Assembly: GCF_018555455.1 (NCBI RefSeq)
Contig: NZ_JAFEJU010000004.1
Coordinates: 62,001-126,000 of the forward strand
Direction of reading: 5' to 3'
From: Bifidobacterium colobi
Lineage (GTDB): Bacteria > Actinomycetota > Actinomycetes > Actinomycetales > Bifidobacteriaceae
DNA length: 64,000 bases
Made by a program: the position numbers and the translations under genes. Below, piece by piece: positions 7,284 to 16,598 of this stretch. The notes below the pieces were generated by a model. That model was not told the origin of the DNA. It made no database searches and saw only the letters and a program-made list of their open reading frames with translations. Position 1 is the stretch's first letter; each line of letters opens with the position of its first letter.

Positions 7284-7997
7284 GTGGTGGAACCGGCAAG
7301 TTATCCAGAAGAAGATTGGCTGGTTCTTTCGGGTATCCAGCATTTCTCATTTTGTCGGCGACAGTGGGCGTTGATTCATATTGAGCAGTTGTGGGAAGAC
7401 AATGTGTTGACTACGGCTGGTTCATTGGAACATGAGCGGGCACATGATTATGATGCTTCGGAAAAGCGAGGAGATCTGCTTGTTCTCCGTGATTTGAAGG
7501 TATTCTCACGCCGATTAGGGGTGACTGGAGCCTGCGATGTTGTAGAGTTTCGGCTGTCTCCGGATGGCGTGCCACTGCAGGGGCGCAGCGGCACGTGGCT
7601 ACCTTATCCGATTGAGTATAAGCACGGTCGGCCTAAAACGCAGGATGCCGATAGGCTGCAATTATGTGCTGAGGCGATATGTTTAGAGGAAATGTTGGCC
7701 TGTAATATACGTGAAGGAGCGTTATTTTATCAGGGAACAAGGCATCGAGAAGTTGTCGAATTTGATGAATCATTACGTAGTGCAGTAACGGAAATGTTCC
7801 GTCAGATGCATGACCTTTATGCACGTGGGCATACGCCAAAAGTCAGAGTCAGGAAAGAATGTCGCGCATGCTCGCTTAAAGACATATGTCTACCTGAATT
7901 ATCGAAGAAAAAATCAGTGCGCGTTTATATTGATACGCGTATTCGTGAAATCATGAGCGCTTCTGAAACCGAAGATATGAATCAAGGAGGTGAATAA
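7284..7997 (+). CDS. cas4: CRISPR adaptation nuclease Cas4 (RecB family, Fe-S)
   Basis: Cas4 trims prespacers and checks the PAM during spacer acquisition with Cas1-Cas2. The product is 237 residues. Four cysteines able to hold a 4Fe-4S cluster are visible: C24 in FSFCRRQW, then C193, C196 and C202 in ECRACSLKDICLPE. RecB-nuclease motifs are present as ACDVVEF, YPIEYKHGRPK and the Q-motif DRLQLCAEAICLEEM. The GTG at 7284 has AAAGGGG (7272-7278) 5 bases upstream; the adjacent GTG at 7287 is an equally plausible start. Its stop overlaps the cas1 start by one base. Confidence 0.94.
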   Translation: MVEPASYPEEDWLVLSGIQHFSFCRRQWALIHIEQLWEDNVLTTAGSLEHERAHDYDASEKRGDLLVLRDLKVFSRRLGVTGACDVVEFRLSPDGVPLQGRSGTWLPYPIEYKHGRPKTQDADRLQLCAEAICLEEMLACNIREGALFYQGTRHREVVEFDESLRSAVTEMFRQMHDLYARGHTPKVRVRKECRACSLKDICLPELSKKKSVRVYIDTRIREIMSASETEDMNQGGE

Positions 7998-9028
7998 TGC
8001 GAACTATGTTGAATACACTGTTTGTAACCAGTGAGGATGCTTATCTCTCATTGGAGACTGACAACGTAGTTGTTCAGAATGGTGAAAAGACCTTGGCAAA
8101 GGTTCCGCTTCGTTCTATTGAGCAGATTCTTTGTTTTTCATACAAAGGAGCATCTCCTGCCCTTATGGGTAAATGTGCTCGTCTGGGCGTTGGCCTGTCA
8201 TTCTATTCGCCTCGCGGACGGTTCTATTGCTCGGTGCTTGGCGAGAATAACCGCAATGTTCTGTTGCGAAGAGAACAGTTTCGTAGAGCAGATTCTCCAA
8301 ACCAGGCTCGAGATTTCGCTGCCGCATTCGTGATTGGGAAAGTGTTCAACTGCCGTTGGGTTGTGGAGCGCACGAAACGTGATCATGCACTACGGGTGAA
8401 TGTGGAAAGATTAACGCAACAGAGCGCGTTGTTAAAAGATGAGGTAGGAAGAATTATGGCTTCTACTTCGGTGGACGAGGTACGAGGCATTGAAGGCAAG
8501 GCAGCAAAAGACTACTTCTTTGCGTTCGACGACTTGATTCTGCGGGACAAGGACTCGTTCTTCTTCGAACAGCGTAGTCGGCGTCCTCCTATGGACAGGA
8601 TGAATGCGTTGCTATCGTTCACATATGCTTTGCTGACGAATGATTGTGTTGCGGCACTGCAGGGAGTTGGCTTAGATCCATATGTGGGATTCCTGCATGT
8701 CGACCGACCGGGTCGGCCTTCTCTCGCTTTAGATCTTATGGAAGAGTTTCGTCCGGTTGTGGCTGATCGTTTTGCTTTGACTCTGGTTAATACTGGTGCC
8801 GTGCGAGTTTCCCATTTTGCAGAACGGGAGAACGGTGGCATATTTTTGACTGATGCAGGACGAAAAGTTGTACTTGCAGCGTGGCAGCGGCGGAAGACCG
8901 AACAGATTACACATCCTTTTCTAGGGGAGAAGATTCCATGGGGATTGGTTCCGCATGTGCAGTCATTGTTATTGGCGCGATGCATACGCGGTGATTTGGA
9001 CGCCTACCCTCCATTCATGTGGAAGTGA
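7997..9028 (+). CDS. cas1: CRISPR integrase Cas1 (type I-C)
   Basis: Cas1 is the metal-dependent integrase that inserts new spacers at the leader end. The product is 343 residues with the expected metal ligands: E166 in RGIEGKAAKDYF, H234 in GFLHVDRPGR and D246 in PSLALDLMEEFRP. The N-terminus MRTMLNTLFVTSEDAYLSLE and the beta-rich first third match type I-C Cas1. AAGGAGG (7984-7990) precedes the ATG at 7997; a second ATG three codons on is possible. It overlaps cas4 by one base and is followed by cas2 after five bases. Confidence 0.96.
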   Translation: MRTMLNTLFVTSEDAYLSLETDNVVVQNGEKTLAKVPLRSIEQILCFSYKGASPALMGKCARLGVGLSFYSPRGRFYCSVLGENNRNVLLRREQFRRADSPNQARDFAAAFVIGKVFNCRWVVERTKRDHALRVNVERLTQQSALLKDEVGRIMASTSVDEVRGIEGKAAKDYFFAFDDLILRDKDSFFFEQRSRRPPMDRMNALLSFTYALLTNDCVAALQGVGLDPYVGFLHVDRPGRPSLALDLMEEFRPVVADRFALTLVNTGAVRVSHFAERENGGIFLTDAGRKVVLAAWQRRKTEQITHPFLGEKIPWGLVPHVQSLLLARCIRGDLDAYPPFMWK

Positions 9029-9033
9029 TAATA

Positions 9034-9324
9034 ATGATGGTTGTAGTTGCATACGATGTGAATACTGAAACGGATTCCGGAAGAAGACGTTTGAGGCTCG
9101 TATCAAAAGCTTGCATGAAATATGGTCAGCGTGTGCAGAACAGTGTTTTTGAATGTTCGGTTTCGCCGTCAGACTATTTGCAGCTTCGTCATGAGCTGAA
9201 TGACATCATCGACATGGACAGCGACAGTCTGCGTTTTTATAATCTGGGTGCGAAGTATTCGGATCGTATCGAGAATGTCGGTAAACAACGGCATCTGCCA
9301 GTTGATGATGTCATGTTGATATAA
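9034..9324 (+). CDS. cas2: CRISPR adaptation protein Cas2
   Basis: Cas2 forms the structural core of the Cas1-Cas2 integration complex. The 96-residue product starts MMVVVAYDVNTETDSGRRRLRLVSKACMKYGQRVQNSVFECSV, with the ferredoxin-fold strand and conserved aspartate (D8) of the VAYDV motif. The frame could open at 9019, but the ATG at 9034 (or 9037) is preferred because it begins at the conserved strand and GGAAGTG lies at the right distance upstream, inside the cas1 stop region. It is the last gene of the cas operon, 328 bases from the first repeat. Confidence 0.95.
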   Translation: MMVVVAYDVNTETDSGRRRLRLVSKACMKYGQRVQNSVFECSVSPSDYLQLRHELNDIIDMDSDSLRFYNLGAKYSDRIENVGKQRHLPVDDVMLI

Positions 9325-9652
9325 GACGGTTCGATGTGCTGCGTATCTTCGTTTGCCTTGAATTTGTTTCTGGGGAATAGGATGCTCAGGAGCGAATGGT
9401 GCGATGTATGAGCTGTCATAAAACTAACAGAGGTTCGCACCGCCGTTGGTGGGGCGAAGGATAATCTTTAGGTGATTTGGCATATATTCCCAATATCGCT
9501 TGCAGCTTGATAACAAAAGAGTGGTTAGAGATTAGCCCGATATGTAGGATGTGACGTGAGTTTAGGATGATACGAGGAATGAATATTTGATACACTTCAG
9601 ATATCCATGAACATGTCGTCCAATATGTGGGCTTATATATCTCATGGATGCT
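9325..9652 (+). promoter_or_regulatory. CRISPR leader
   Basis: These 328 AT-rich, non-coding bases separate cas2 from the first repeat. The array repeat ends in ATTGAAAT on the plus strand, so pre-crRNA should be transcribed rightward from this region. An 8-bp inverted repeat, ATCCATGA (9603-9610) and TCATGGAT (9642-9649), abuts the first repeat and is a candidate leader anchoring site for adaptation. A clear promoter consensus was not identified. Confidence 0.7.
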
Positions 9653-12600
9653 GTCACCCTCCTCACGGAGGGTGCGGATTGAAATGCTTAATCATTTTCA
9701 GCGTCCTTCCAGCCCATCAGGTCACCCTCCTCACGGAGGGTGCGGATTGAAATTGGCTTATGTTTTGTTGTTAATATCAATATAACACGTCACCCTCCTC
9801 ACGGAGGGTGCGGATTGAAATGGAACCTATGGGCAAACCCTCTGGTGGAATACATGTCACCCTCCTCACGGAGGGTGCGGATTGAAATTACGACGGAAAC
9901 GATTGCGTTGAAAATCGCTCCGAAGTCACCCTCCTCACGGAGGGTGCGGATTGAAATGTGCAGAGTTCCCACGAGTAGGGAATGGGGGCCATGGTCACCC
10001 TCCTCACGGAGGGTGCGGATTGAAATTAACCTGAAGCTGGATAAGCTGAATAACGTCGTCGTCACCCTCCTCACGGAGGGTGCGGATTGAAATAGCTTGG
10101 AGGTGCAAATTACGCCGACTCGCGGCACGTCACCCTCCTCACGGAGGGTGCGGATTGAAATCTCGTCACTGCGTCTCAGAGCATTAGACTCACTCCGTCA
10201 CCCTCCTCACGGAGGGTGCGGATTGAAATCGATGGTTCGATTGAACTGGACGCGACGATTGACGTCACCCTCCTCACGGAGGGTGCGGATTGAAATAATA
10301 AGGCCATAATGGATTTGGGTATGACTGACGGTCACCCTCCTCACGGAGGGTGCGGATTGAAATACGCTATTGTCTAAATCCATGCTGAGGCTCCCAACAG
10401 TCACCCTCCTCACGGAGGGTGCGGATTGAAATTGGATAGTCTCATTGCCAGTCCTTTACTTGGTTTGGGTCACCCTCCTCACGGAGGGTGCGGATTGAAA
10501 TGTTTAGATGGTCTAGGAGGCAGATGTAGACGAGTGTCACCCTCCTCACGGAGGGTGCGGATTGAAATGGCTGTGCTGGTGGCCTTAATCATGTTCGCGC
10601 CAGTCACCCTCCTCACGGAGGGTGCGGATTGAAATTTGATGATTATGTTAGCGATATCTGTAATAGCGGTCACCCTCCTCACGGAGGGTGCGGATTGAAA
10701 TACGTAATCGCGTCCGTTAATCTGGAAAACGTCACCGTCACCCTCCTCACGGAGGGTGCGGATTGAAATAACAGTTCGGGATGAACGACCCTATCGCGGT
10801 ATGGTCACCCTCCTCACGGAGGGTGCGGATTGAAATTGAGCATAATTGACTCCGACTACTGGCAGGTTATGGTCACCCTCCTCACGGAGGGTGCGGATTG
10901 AAATCCATCCATTATCATCGAAACGCAGGTGAAAAAAGTCACCCTCCTCACGGAGGGTGCGGATTGAAATGAGGATTAGCGCTAATGCTACTGTGGTGCT
11001 TTTGGTCACCCTCCTCACGGAGGGTGCGGATTGAAATAGTATTTATGGAATGCAACCCGCGCCCAAAGGCTCGTCACCCTCCTCACGGAGGGTGCGGATT
11101 GAAATTATTTGATGAATACACCAGTGTGGTAGACCGGACAGGTCACCCTCCTCACGGAGGGTGCGGATTGAAATATTCATGCTCCGAAAAAAAGTATCAC
11201 GCTCCGAAGTCACCCTCCTCACGGAGGGTGCGGATTGAAATCTCCGGGAACCACCATAGGCTATCCGGCTCGAAGTCACCCTCCTCACGGAGGGTGCGGA
11301 TTGAAATGGGTAGAGGTCGTATCGTTTTGCTTTTTGCGCGTAGTCACCCTCCTCACGGAGGGTGCGGATTGAAATATGTATCGGCAGAAATCACAGGTCT
11401 TCGCGTCGTGTCACCCTCCTCACGGAGGGTGCGGATTGAAATTGAAATTCGCGGGTGCAGAGCACGCGAATAGGATGGTCACCCTCCTCACGGAGGGTGC
11501 GGATTGAAATTTGATGATTCGATTGTCAGCTTTACTCCTTTTCAGTCACCCTCCTCACGGAGGGTGCGGATTGAAATGTAGCGTGCTCGAAAAACTATCC
11601 CATCGTAGCCAGGTCACCCTCCTCACGGAGGGTGCGGATTGAAATGGTTCGAAGGTCGCCGTTGCATCACCCCAAAGATGTCACCCTCCTCACGGAGGGT
11701 GCGGATTGAAATTTAATTGTTCGTCTCGAATGTCCTCGTTGCGTCTGGTCACCCTCCTCACGGAGGGTGCGGATTGAAATATGTCGGTCATGATGGAGCG
11801 GAATTTGCCGAGGTCGTCACCCTCCTCACGGAGGGTGCGGATTGAAATTTTGGCGTTACCCGCGTAGGGCACTAGCTCTGCTAGGTCACCCTCCTCACGG
11901 AGGGTGCGGATTGAAATATTACGGGGTTCCGTTCGATGTGTCCGGCGAGGGTCACCCTCCTCACGGAGGGTGCGGATTGAAATTCCTTCCGTTGGTCGCC
12001 GCGCCGGTCGCCCGTCGTGTCACCCTCCTCACGGAGGGTGCGGATTGAAATTGCTGGGTCATGCCCTGGCCGCCCTCGTCCTTCGGCGTCACCCTCCTCA
12101 CGGAGGGTGCGGATTGAAATACAGTGTCGCTGGGAGACCCGTTCGGCTTGGAGGGTCACCCTCCTCACGGAGGGTGCGGATTGAAATGAGCAATTCCGAG
12201 CCTTATGGATGGCCAGAGGCAGTCACCCTCCTCACGGAGGGTGCGGATTGAAATACGGTGAGCGAGGACTACAGCCGAGGGTATGGCGCGTCACCCTCCT
12301 CACGGAGGGTGCGGATTGAAATCCGTATTTTCGCGCGTAATATCGTTGAGCCATCTGTCACCCTCCTCACGGAGGGTGCGGATTGAAATACGGTTCCGGC
12401 CGTGTTGGGCACCCACTCGAACGGGTCACCCTCCTCACGGAGGGTGCGGATTGAAATATGAATTGGCAGCCCGGTGATTGCGGTCTGAAGGTCACCCTCC
12501 TCACGGAGGGTGCGGATTGAAATATGACGTCTTCGGACACGCCGAGACGGGTGAGAGACGTCACCCTCCTCACGGAGGGTGCGGATTGAAATCATGCGTG

Positions 12601-15356
12601 CCGTGTCGAACTCGGTGGCGCTCCAGTCACCCTCCTCACGGAGGGTGCGGATTGAAATACCGAGGCACGCTATCTCAAATCGCCGGTTAATTGTCACCCT
12701 CCTCACGGAGGGTGCGGATTGAAATAAAAAAGGCGGGAACGTCGTTCACCTTTTTCTGTTGTCACCCTCCTCACGGAGGGTGCGGATTGAAATAATCAGG
12801 CCATAATGGATTTGGGTATGACTGACGTGTCACCCTCCTCACGGAGGGTGCGGATTGAAATAGCTACGTTTGATAGGGGAGGTAAACAATGGCTCGTCAC
12901 CCTCCTCACGGAGGGTGCGGATTGAAATAGCACGATTGGCGGCACGCTCGCAGACATGGTGGGGTCACCCTCCTCACGGAGGGTGCGGATTGAAATCCTG
13001 ATTATTCGCATGGGAAGGTTCGCGTGCTCGGCGTCACCCTCCTCACGGAGGGTGCGGATTGAAATTCTGAGTATCCGAGAGGGCGTGATATCCGTATGAA
13101 GTCACCCTCCTCACGGAGGGTGCGGATTGAAATTACTGGTCAGGTATCCGGTGGTGCTGTGGGGTGGGTCACCCTCCTCACGGAGGGTGCGGATTGAAAT
13201 ACGCTGAAGCCAATGACTACGGACGTGTATTTCACGTCACCCTCCTCACGGAGGGTGCGGATTGAAATAAGTACAGTCTCAACGATGTGAGCGCGACTGG
13301 CAGTCACCCTCCTCACGGAGGGTGCGGATTGAAATACCGTGAGCGAGGACTACAGCCGAGGATATGGGGTCACCCTCCTCACGGAGGGTGCGGATTGAAA
13401 TACGCCGGGCTGAGCTTGCGCCCACTCACGCCGCGGTCACCCTCCTCACGGAGGGTGCGGATTGAAATCCCGTAGTCTATTACGAGGGCGGGAGCGATAA
13501 CAGTCACCCTCCTCACGGAGGGTGCGGATTGAAATACACTGGTTTTCACCGCGTTGGTGATGGCGTCCGCGTCACCCTCCTCACGGAGGGTGCGGATTGA
13601 AATTCAATCTTGACAGGCAGATCCAGGAAAGGCAGCAGTCACCCTCCTCACGGAGGGTGCGGATTGAAATTTGAAATGGTCGCCCGCGTCCTTGCCGGTT
13701 TGCGTCACCCTCCTCACGGAGGGTGCGGATTGAAATAACATGAACCAGCCCTGGTATCCGCGTCACCGCATGTCACCCTCCTCACGGAGGGTGCGGATTG
13801 AAATCTGTAGTCCGGCATATAGGTTTTCATATGCCTCGAGTCACCCTCCTCACGGAGGGTGCGGATTGAAATATCACCCATAAGTCAAGGTCGGCCAACT
13901 CGTACAAGTCACCCTCCTCACGGAGGGTGCGGATTGAAATGTCTCGTCGGTTGCCGAACGCGCGCGCCCATCCTGTCACCCTCCTCACGGAGGGTGCGGA
14001 TTGAAATAACAAACGGCTTGACTCATGCCGTGCCGGCGCGCGTCACCCTCCTCACGGAGGGTGCGGATTGAAATTTGTTCTTCGTCTTCACGTCGCCGCC
14101 GAAGGCGAGTCACCCTCCTCACGGAGGGTGCGGATTGAAATCGACATAGCGCGAGGATTGGTCGCGGAAGCCCTGTCACCCTCCTCACGGAGGGTGCGGA
14201 TTGAAATGATATCGTGTCCGCCGCTGGAGATTCAACTGGCCGAGTCACCCTCCTCACGGAGGGTGCGGATTGAAATGATAATCAGGGAGGGGAAGCGCGC
14301 TTCAGAGTCTAGTCACCCTTCTCACGGAGGGTGCGGATTGAAATACTATCGGCCTGTACCCCTCGGGTACTGTGCCGAGTCACCCTCCTCATGGAGGGTG
14401 CGGATTGAAATATCGATGATTGCAAAATCAATGCAGTCAATCACCTGTCACCCTCCTCACGGAGGGTGCGGATTGAAATTCTTTCCGAGTCCCCTCGTCA
14501 AGCAACCTACGCGGTCACCCTCCTCACGGAGGGTGCGGATTGAAATACTGGCCCTTATGCGATGCGGGTGAGGCTGACCCGTCACCCTCCTCACGGAGGG
14601 TGCGGATTGAAATCTGTTGTGCTCGCGCTGCCATGAGCAGTACGTGGTCACCCTCCTCACGGAGGGTGCGGATTGAAAAATGACCCGTTGCAATACAGAA
14701 CCTACATTCTGAAAGTCACCCTCCTCACGGAGGGTGCGGATTGAAATGATTTTCTCGAGTCGCTGCGGCACGGGGCGTGGCGGTCACCCTCCTCACGGAG
14801 GGTGCGGATTGAAATAACTAACAAAAAGAAAACCCTCCACTCCACAAGGAGTCACCCTCCTCACGGAGGGTGCGGATTGAAATTTCAGCACCCACCTCGC
14901 CGAAACCGGAGCCCCCGAGTCACCCTCCTCACGGAGGGTGCGGATTGAAATTCGACGGGCACACCGAGGGCGGCAGCCAGACCGGTCACCCTCCTCACGG
15001 AGGGTGCGGATTGAAATAACGCGGTGCCCAGCAGCGGGAACTTCTGGCCGGCGTCACCCTCCTCACGGAGGGTGCGGATTGAAATACCTGCAAGGTGAGG
15101 CGCTCCTTGAGGCGGATGGCGTCACCCTCCTCACGGAGGGTGCGGATTGAAATTCAGATGCCGGTGGTGGATGCTGTGGCCGCTCCACGTCACCCTCCTC
15201 ACGGAGGGTGCGAATTGAAATCACGGGCACGAGCTGGAGGCGTGGCTGATCTGCTGTCACCCTCCTCGCGCAGGGTGTGGATTGAAATTACAAGCCGGTG
15301 GCCGCACTGGTCATGGCGGCCAGGTCAACCCTCCTCGCGGAGGTATGGATTGGAAT
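9653..15356 (+). CRISPR. Type I-C CRISPR array, 85 repeats and 84 spacers
   Basis: Counting repeat starts one by one gives 85 copies of a 33-nt repeat with start-to-start steps of 66-69 bases, so spacers are 33-36 nt. The repeat starts GTCACC, contains the perfect stem CACCCTCC-TCAC-GGAGGGTG and ends CGGATTGAAAT. Direction is set by the ATTGAAAT end, the cas2-proximal leader and decay at the far end. Variants: repeat 70 (14312, one stem base), 71 (14379, loop base), 75 (14647, last base), 83 (15189, one base), 84 (15256, four bases) and 85 (15324, strongly decayed). Near-duplicate spacer pairs are 10/47 and 39/55. Leader-proximal spacers include AT-rich ones, while distal ones are mostly GC-rich. 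Long frames through the array are artefacts of the repeat. Confidence 0.99.
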
Positions 15357-15562
15357 GCCATTGTCCGCACGATAATCGCTTAAGGCCACGTTGCTTGCCT
15401 CTAATACTGATTAAGCAACGGCACTTTACCGGCCACGGTATCGGTGGCGGTGTCATGTTCACAAAGTGGACTCGGTTGTTTAAGCCGGATACCCTCACTA
15501 GACGTGAATACGATAAGCGATTGATAGGATAAGGTTCACAGATCTAAGGATAGGTGGGCGTT
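15357..15562. other. Trailer region after the array
   Basis: About 200 bases follow the last decayed repeat. They contain GTTGCTT (15391-15397) with AAGCAAC (15414-15420), and a distant 9-bp inverted pair AATCGCTTA (15376-15384) / TAAGCGATT (15514-15522). A possible 25-codon frame is listed separately. No promoter consensus stands out. Confidence 0.4.
15455..15532 (+). CDS. Possible small protein (25 residues), unknown function
   Basis: A short frame reads MFTKWTRLFKPDTLTRREYDKRLIG from an ATG at 15455, with a GGTGGCGG-like ribosome site 5 bases upstream. It ends 30 bases before the XRE regulator gene. It is basic and has no recognisable domain. It could be a real leader peptide or a remnant of a larger gene; length alone cannot separate these. 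Confidence 0.25.
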   Translation: MFTKWTRLFKPDTLTRREYDKRLIG

Positions 15563-15769
15563 ATGGGCTTAAGGGAATTGCGACTGAAACGCGGCTTGAC
15601 GCAACAACAGCTAGGCGAAAAAGTTGGCATGAGTCAGGGTAATCTTGGTGATTATGAGACTGGACGCCGGCCAATCGAGAACATGACGTTAGGAATGTCT
15701 CTCAGACTTTGCGACGCTTTGCGTGTGTCTAATCCGCGTAAGTTGCTGGATGATTCCCCTAAATCCTAG
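15563..15769 (+). CDS. XRE-family helix-turn-helix regulator
   Basis: The 68-residue product is essentially one Cro/C1-type HTH domain: LRELRLKRGLTQQQLGEKVGMSQGNLGDYETGRRPIENMTLGMSLRLCDALRV. The ATG at 15563 is chosen because AGGTGG (15552-15557) lies 5 bases upstream; the GTG at 15554 would put the ribosome site too close. It sits between the decayed trailer end of the CRISPR array and a toxin-antitoxin pair. Single-domain XRE proteins are common in mobile or phage-derived islands and can repress neighbouring promoters. Its target is unknown. Confidence 0.8.
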   Translation: MGLRELRLKRGLTQQQLGEKVGMSQGNLGDYETGRRPIENMTLGMSLRLCDALRVSNPRKLLDDSPKS

Positions 15770-15925
15770 GTCAATCCGTACGGCTGACATTATGTCAGGT
15801 TGGGCGAGTGGTAAGGCTAGGTCTCCATTGTTGGAGTGGTGCTATACCGGCGTAAAGGTCGGTGGTTGCCAACATGCTTACATCATTTGTCTTTATGGCG
15901 TGATGTAGGCGCGTAGACAATTTTT

Positions 15926-15954
15926 AGCGTGTCTTAACGTTGTTGGGATACGCT
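15926..15954. promoter_or_regulatory. Candidate operator of the toxin-antitoxin operon
   Basis: AGCGTGTC (15926-15933) and GATACGCT (15947-15954) form an inverted repeat with one mismatch around the palindrome AACGTT (15936-15941), 28 bases upstream of the antitoxin ATG. Type II modules are usually autorepressed at such sites. The symmetry is visible; binding is inferred. Confidence 0.4.
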
Positions 15955-15982
15955 CACTACTACTAGCGAAAGGTGGTGTGCT

Positions 15983-16216
15983 ATGACAATGGTTGAAAGT
16001 TTGCCGGCTTACGCTTCGGCTGAGGCAGTGGCCAAAAGAAAAGGCGACAATCTGATTAGTCTGCTTAACGCTTACCTTGCTGGGTATGCATCTGCCGGTA
16101 CGCCGGTTGATGATGCCGCTATGGGTAAGGTACTGCATGCGCTGCCGACCGATACCGTCCTACGCACTGACGCTGATTTCGATGCGTTCGAGCGTGAGGT
16201 GTTGGAGGATGATTGA
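15983..16216 (+). CDS. Putative antitoxin of a type II toxin-antitoxin module
   Basis: A 77-residue acidic-tailed protein, MTMVESLPAYASAEAVAKRKGDNLISLLNAYLAGYASAG, ends DADFDAFEREVLEDD. The ATG at 15983 has AAAGGTGG (15969-15976) 6 bases upstream. No antitoxin family is recognised with certainty. The call rests on its size and its 8-base overlap with a downstream RelE/YafQ-like toxin gene, the normal order and coupling for RelB/DinJ-type antitoxins. The N-terminal part would be the DNA-binding or dimer region, and the acidic C-terminus would wrap the toxin. Confidence 0.65.
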   Translation: MTMVESLPAYASAEAVAKRKGDNLISLLNAYLAGYASAGTPVDDAAMGKVLHALPTDTVLRTDADFDAFEREVLEDD

Positions 16217-16598
16217 GGTTGCTTATTCAGAATTGGCTAAGGCTGACGTTAAGCGACTGAAGCGTTACCGTCGTGATTACGCGGCTGAGGTGCTGCGTAT
16301 CGTGCGTGAGGAATTGCGCGTAAGTGGTTGCGTTGATGCAGCGTATAAGCCTCATATCTTGACCAAGACCGATTTGCCTTATTCGGGTTATCTGGAATTT
16401 CATGCGTTCGATGATGTTCTCGTACTGTATTATCCGCCTTACCCGAACGGGTTTGTTCGAGTCATGCGAGTATGTACTCATTGGGAACTTCATACCGGTG
16501 TGTTTGGTTCTGAGTGGCCTGATCCTAAGATTGAGTCTGTGGCTAAGGCTGAATACGGTTTGACTGATGATGCCATAGAGGCTGAATGGTTCAAATAG
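16209..16598 (+). CDS. RelE/YafQ-like mRNA-interferase toxin
   Basis: The product is 129 residues from the ATG at 16209, which overlaps the antitoxin stop by 8 bases. It reads MIEVAYSELAKADVKRLKRYRRDYAAEVLRIV, then YKPHILTKTDLPYSGYLEFHAFDDVLVLYYPP and RVMRVCTHWELHTG. This follows the YafQ pattern of a basic helical N-terminus, a YK.H element, an H....D.-LIY strand and a terminal TH..L element. Candidate catalytic residues by this alignment are H49, H65, D68 or D69 and H91. YafQ enzymes cut mRNA on the ribosome. The family call is by pattern only; the protein is longer than E. coli YafQ, by about 35 residues, mostly C-terminal. Confidence 0.7.
   Translation: MIEVAYSELAKADVKRLKRYRRDYAAEVLRIVREELRVSGCVDAAYKPHILTKTDLPYSGYLEFHAFDDVLVLYYPPYPNGFVRVMRVCTHWELHTGVFGSEWPDPKIESVAKAEYGLTDDAIEAEWFK

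Noticed and set aside
9653-15356. Many frames of 60-170 codons on both strands inside the array (with repeated SPSSRRVRIEI, HPPHGGCGLK or ISIRTLREEGD)
   Set aside because: They are translations of the CRISPR repeat and spacers, not genes.
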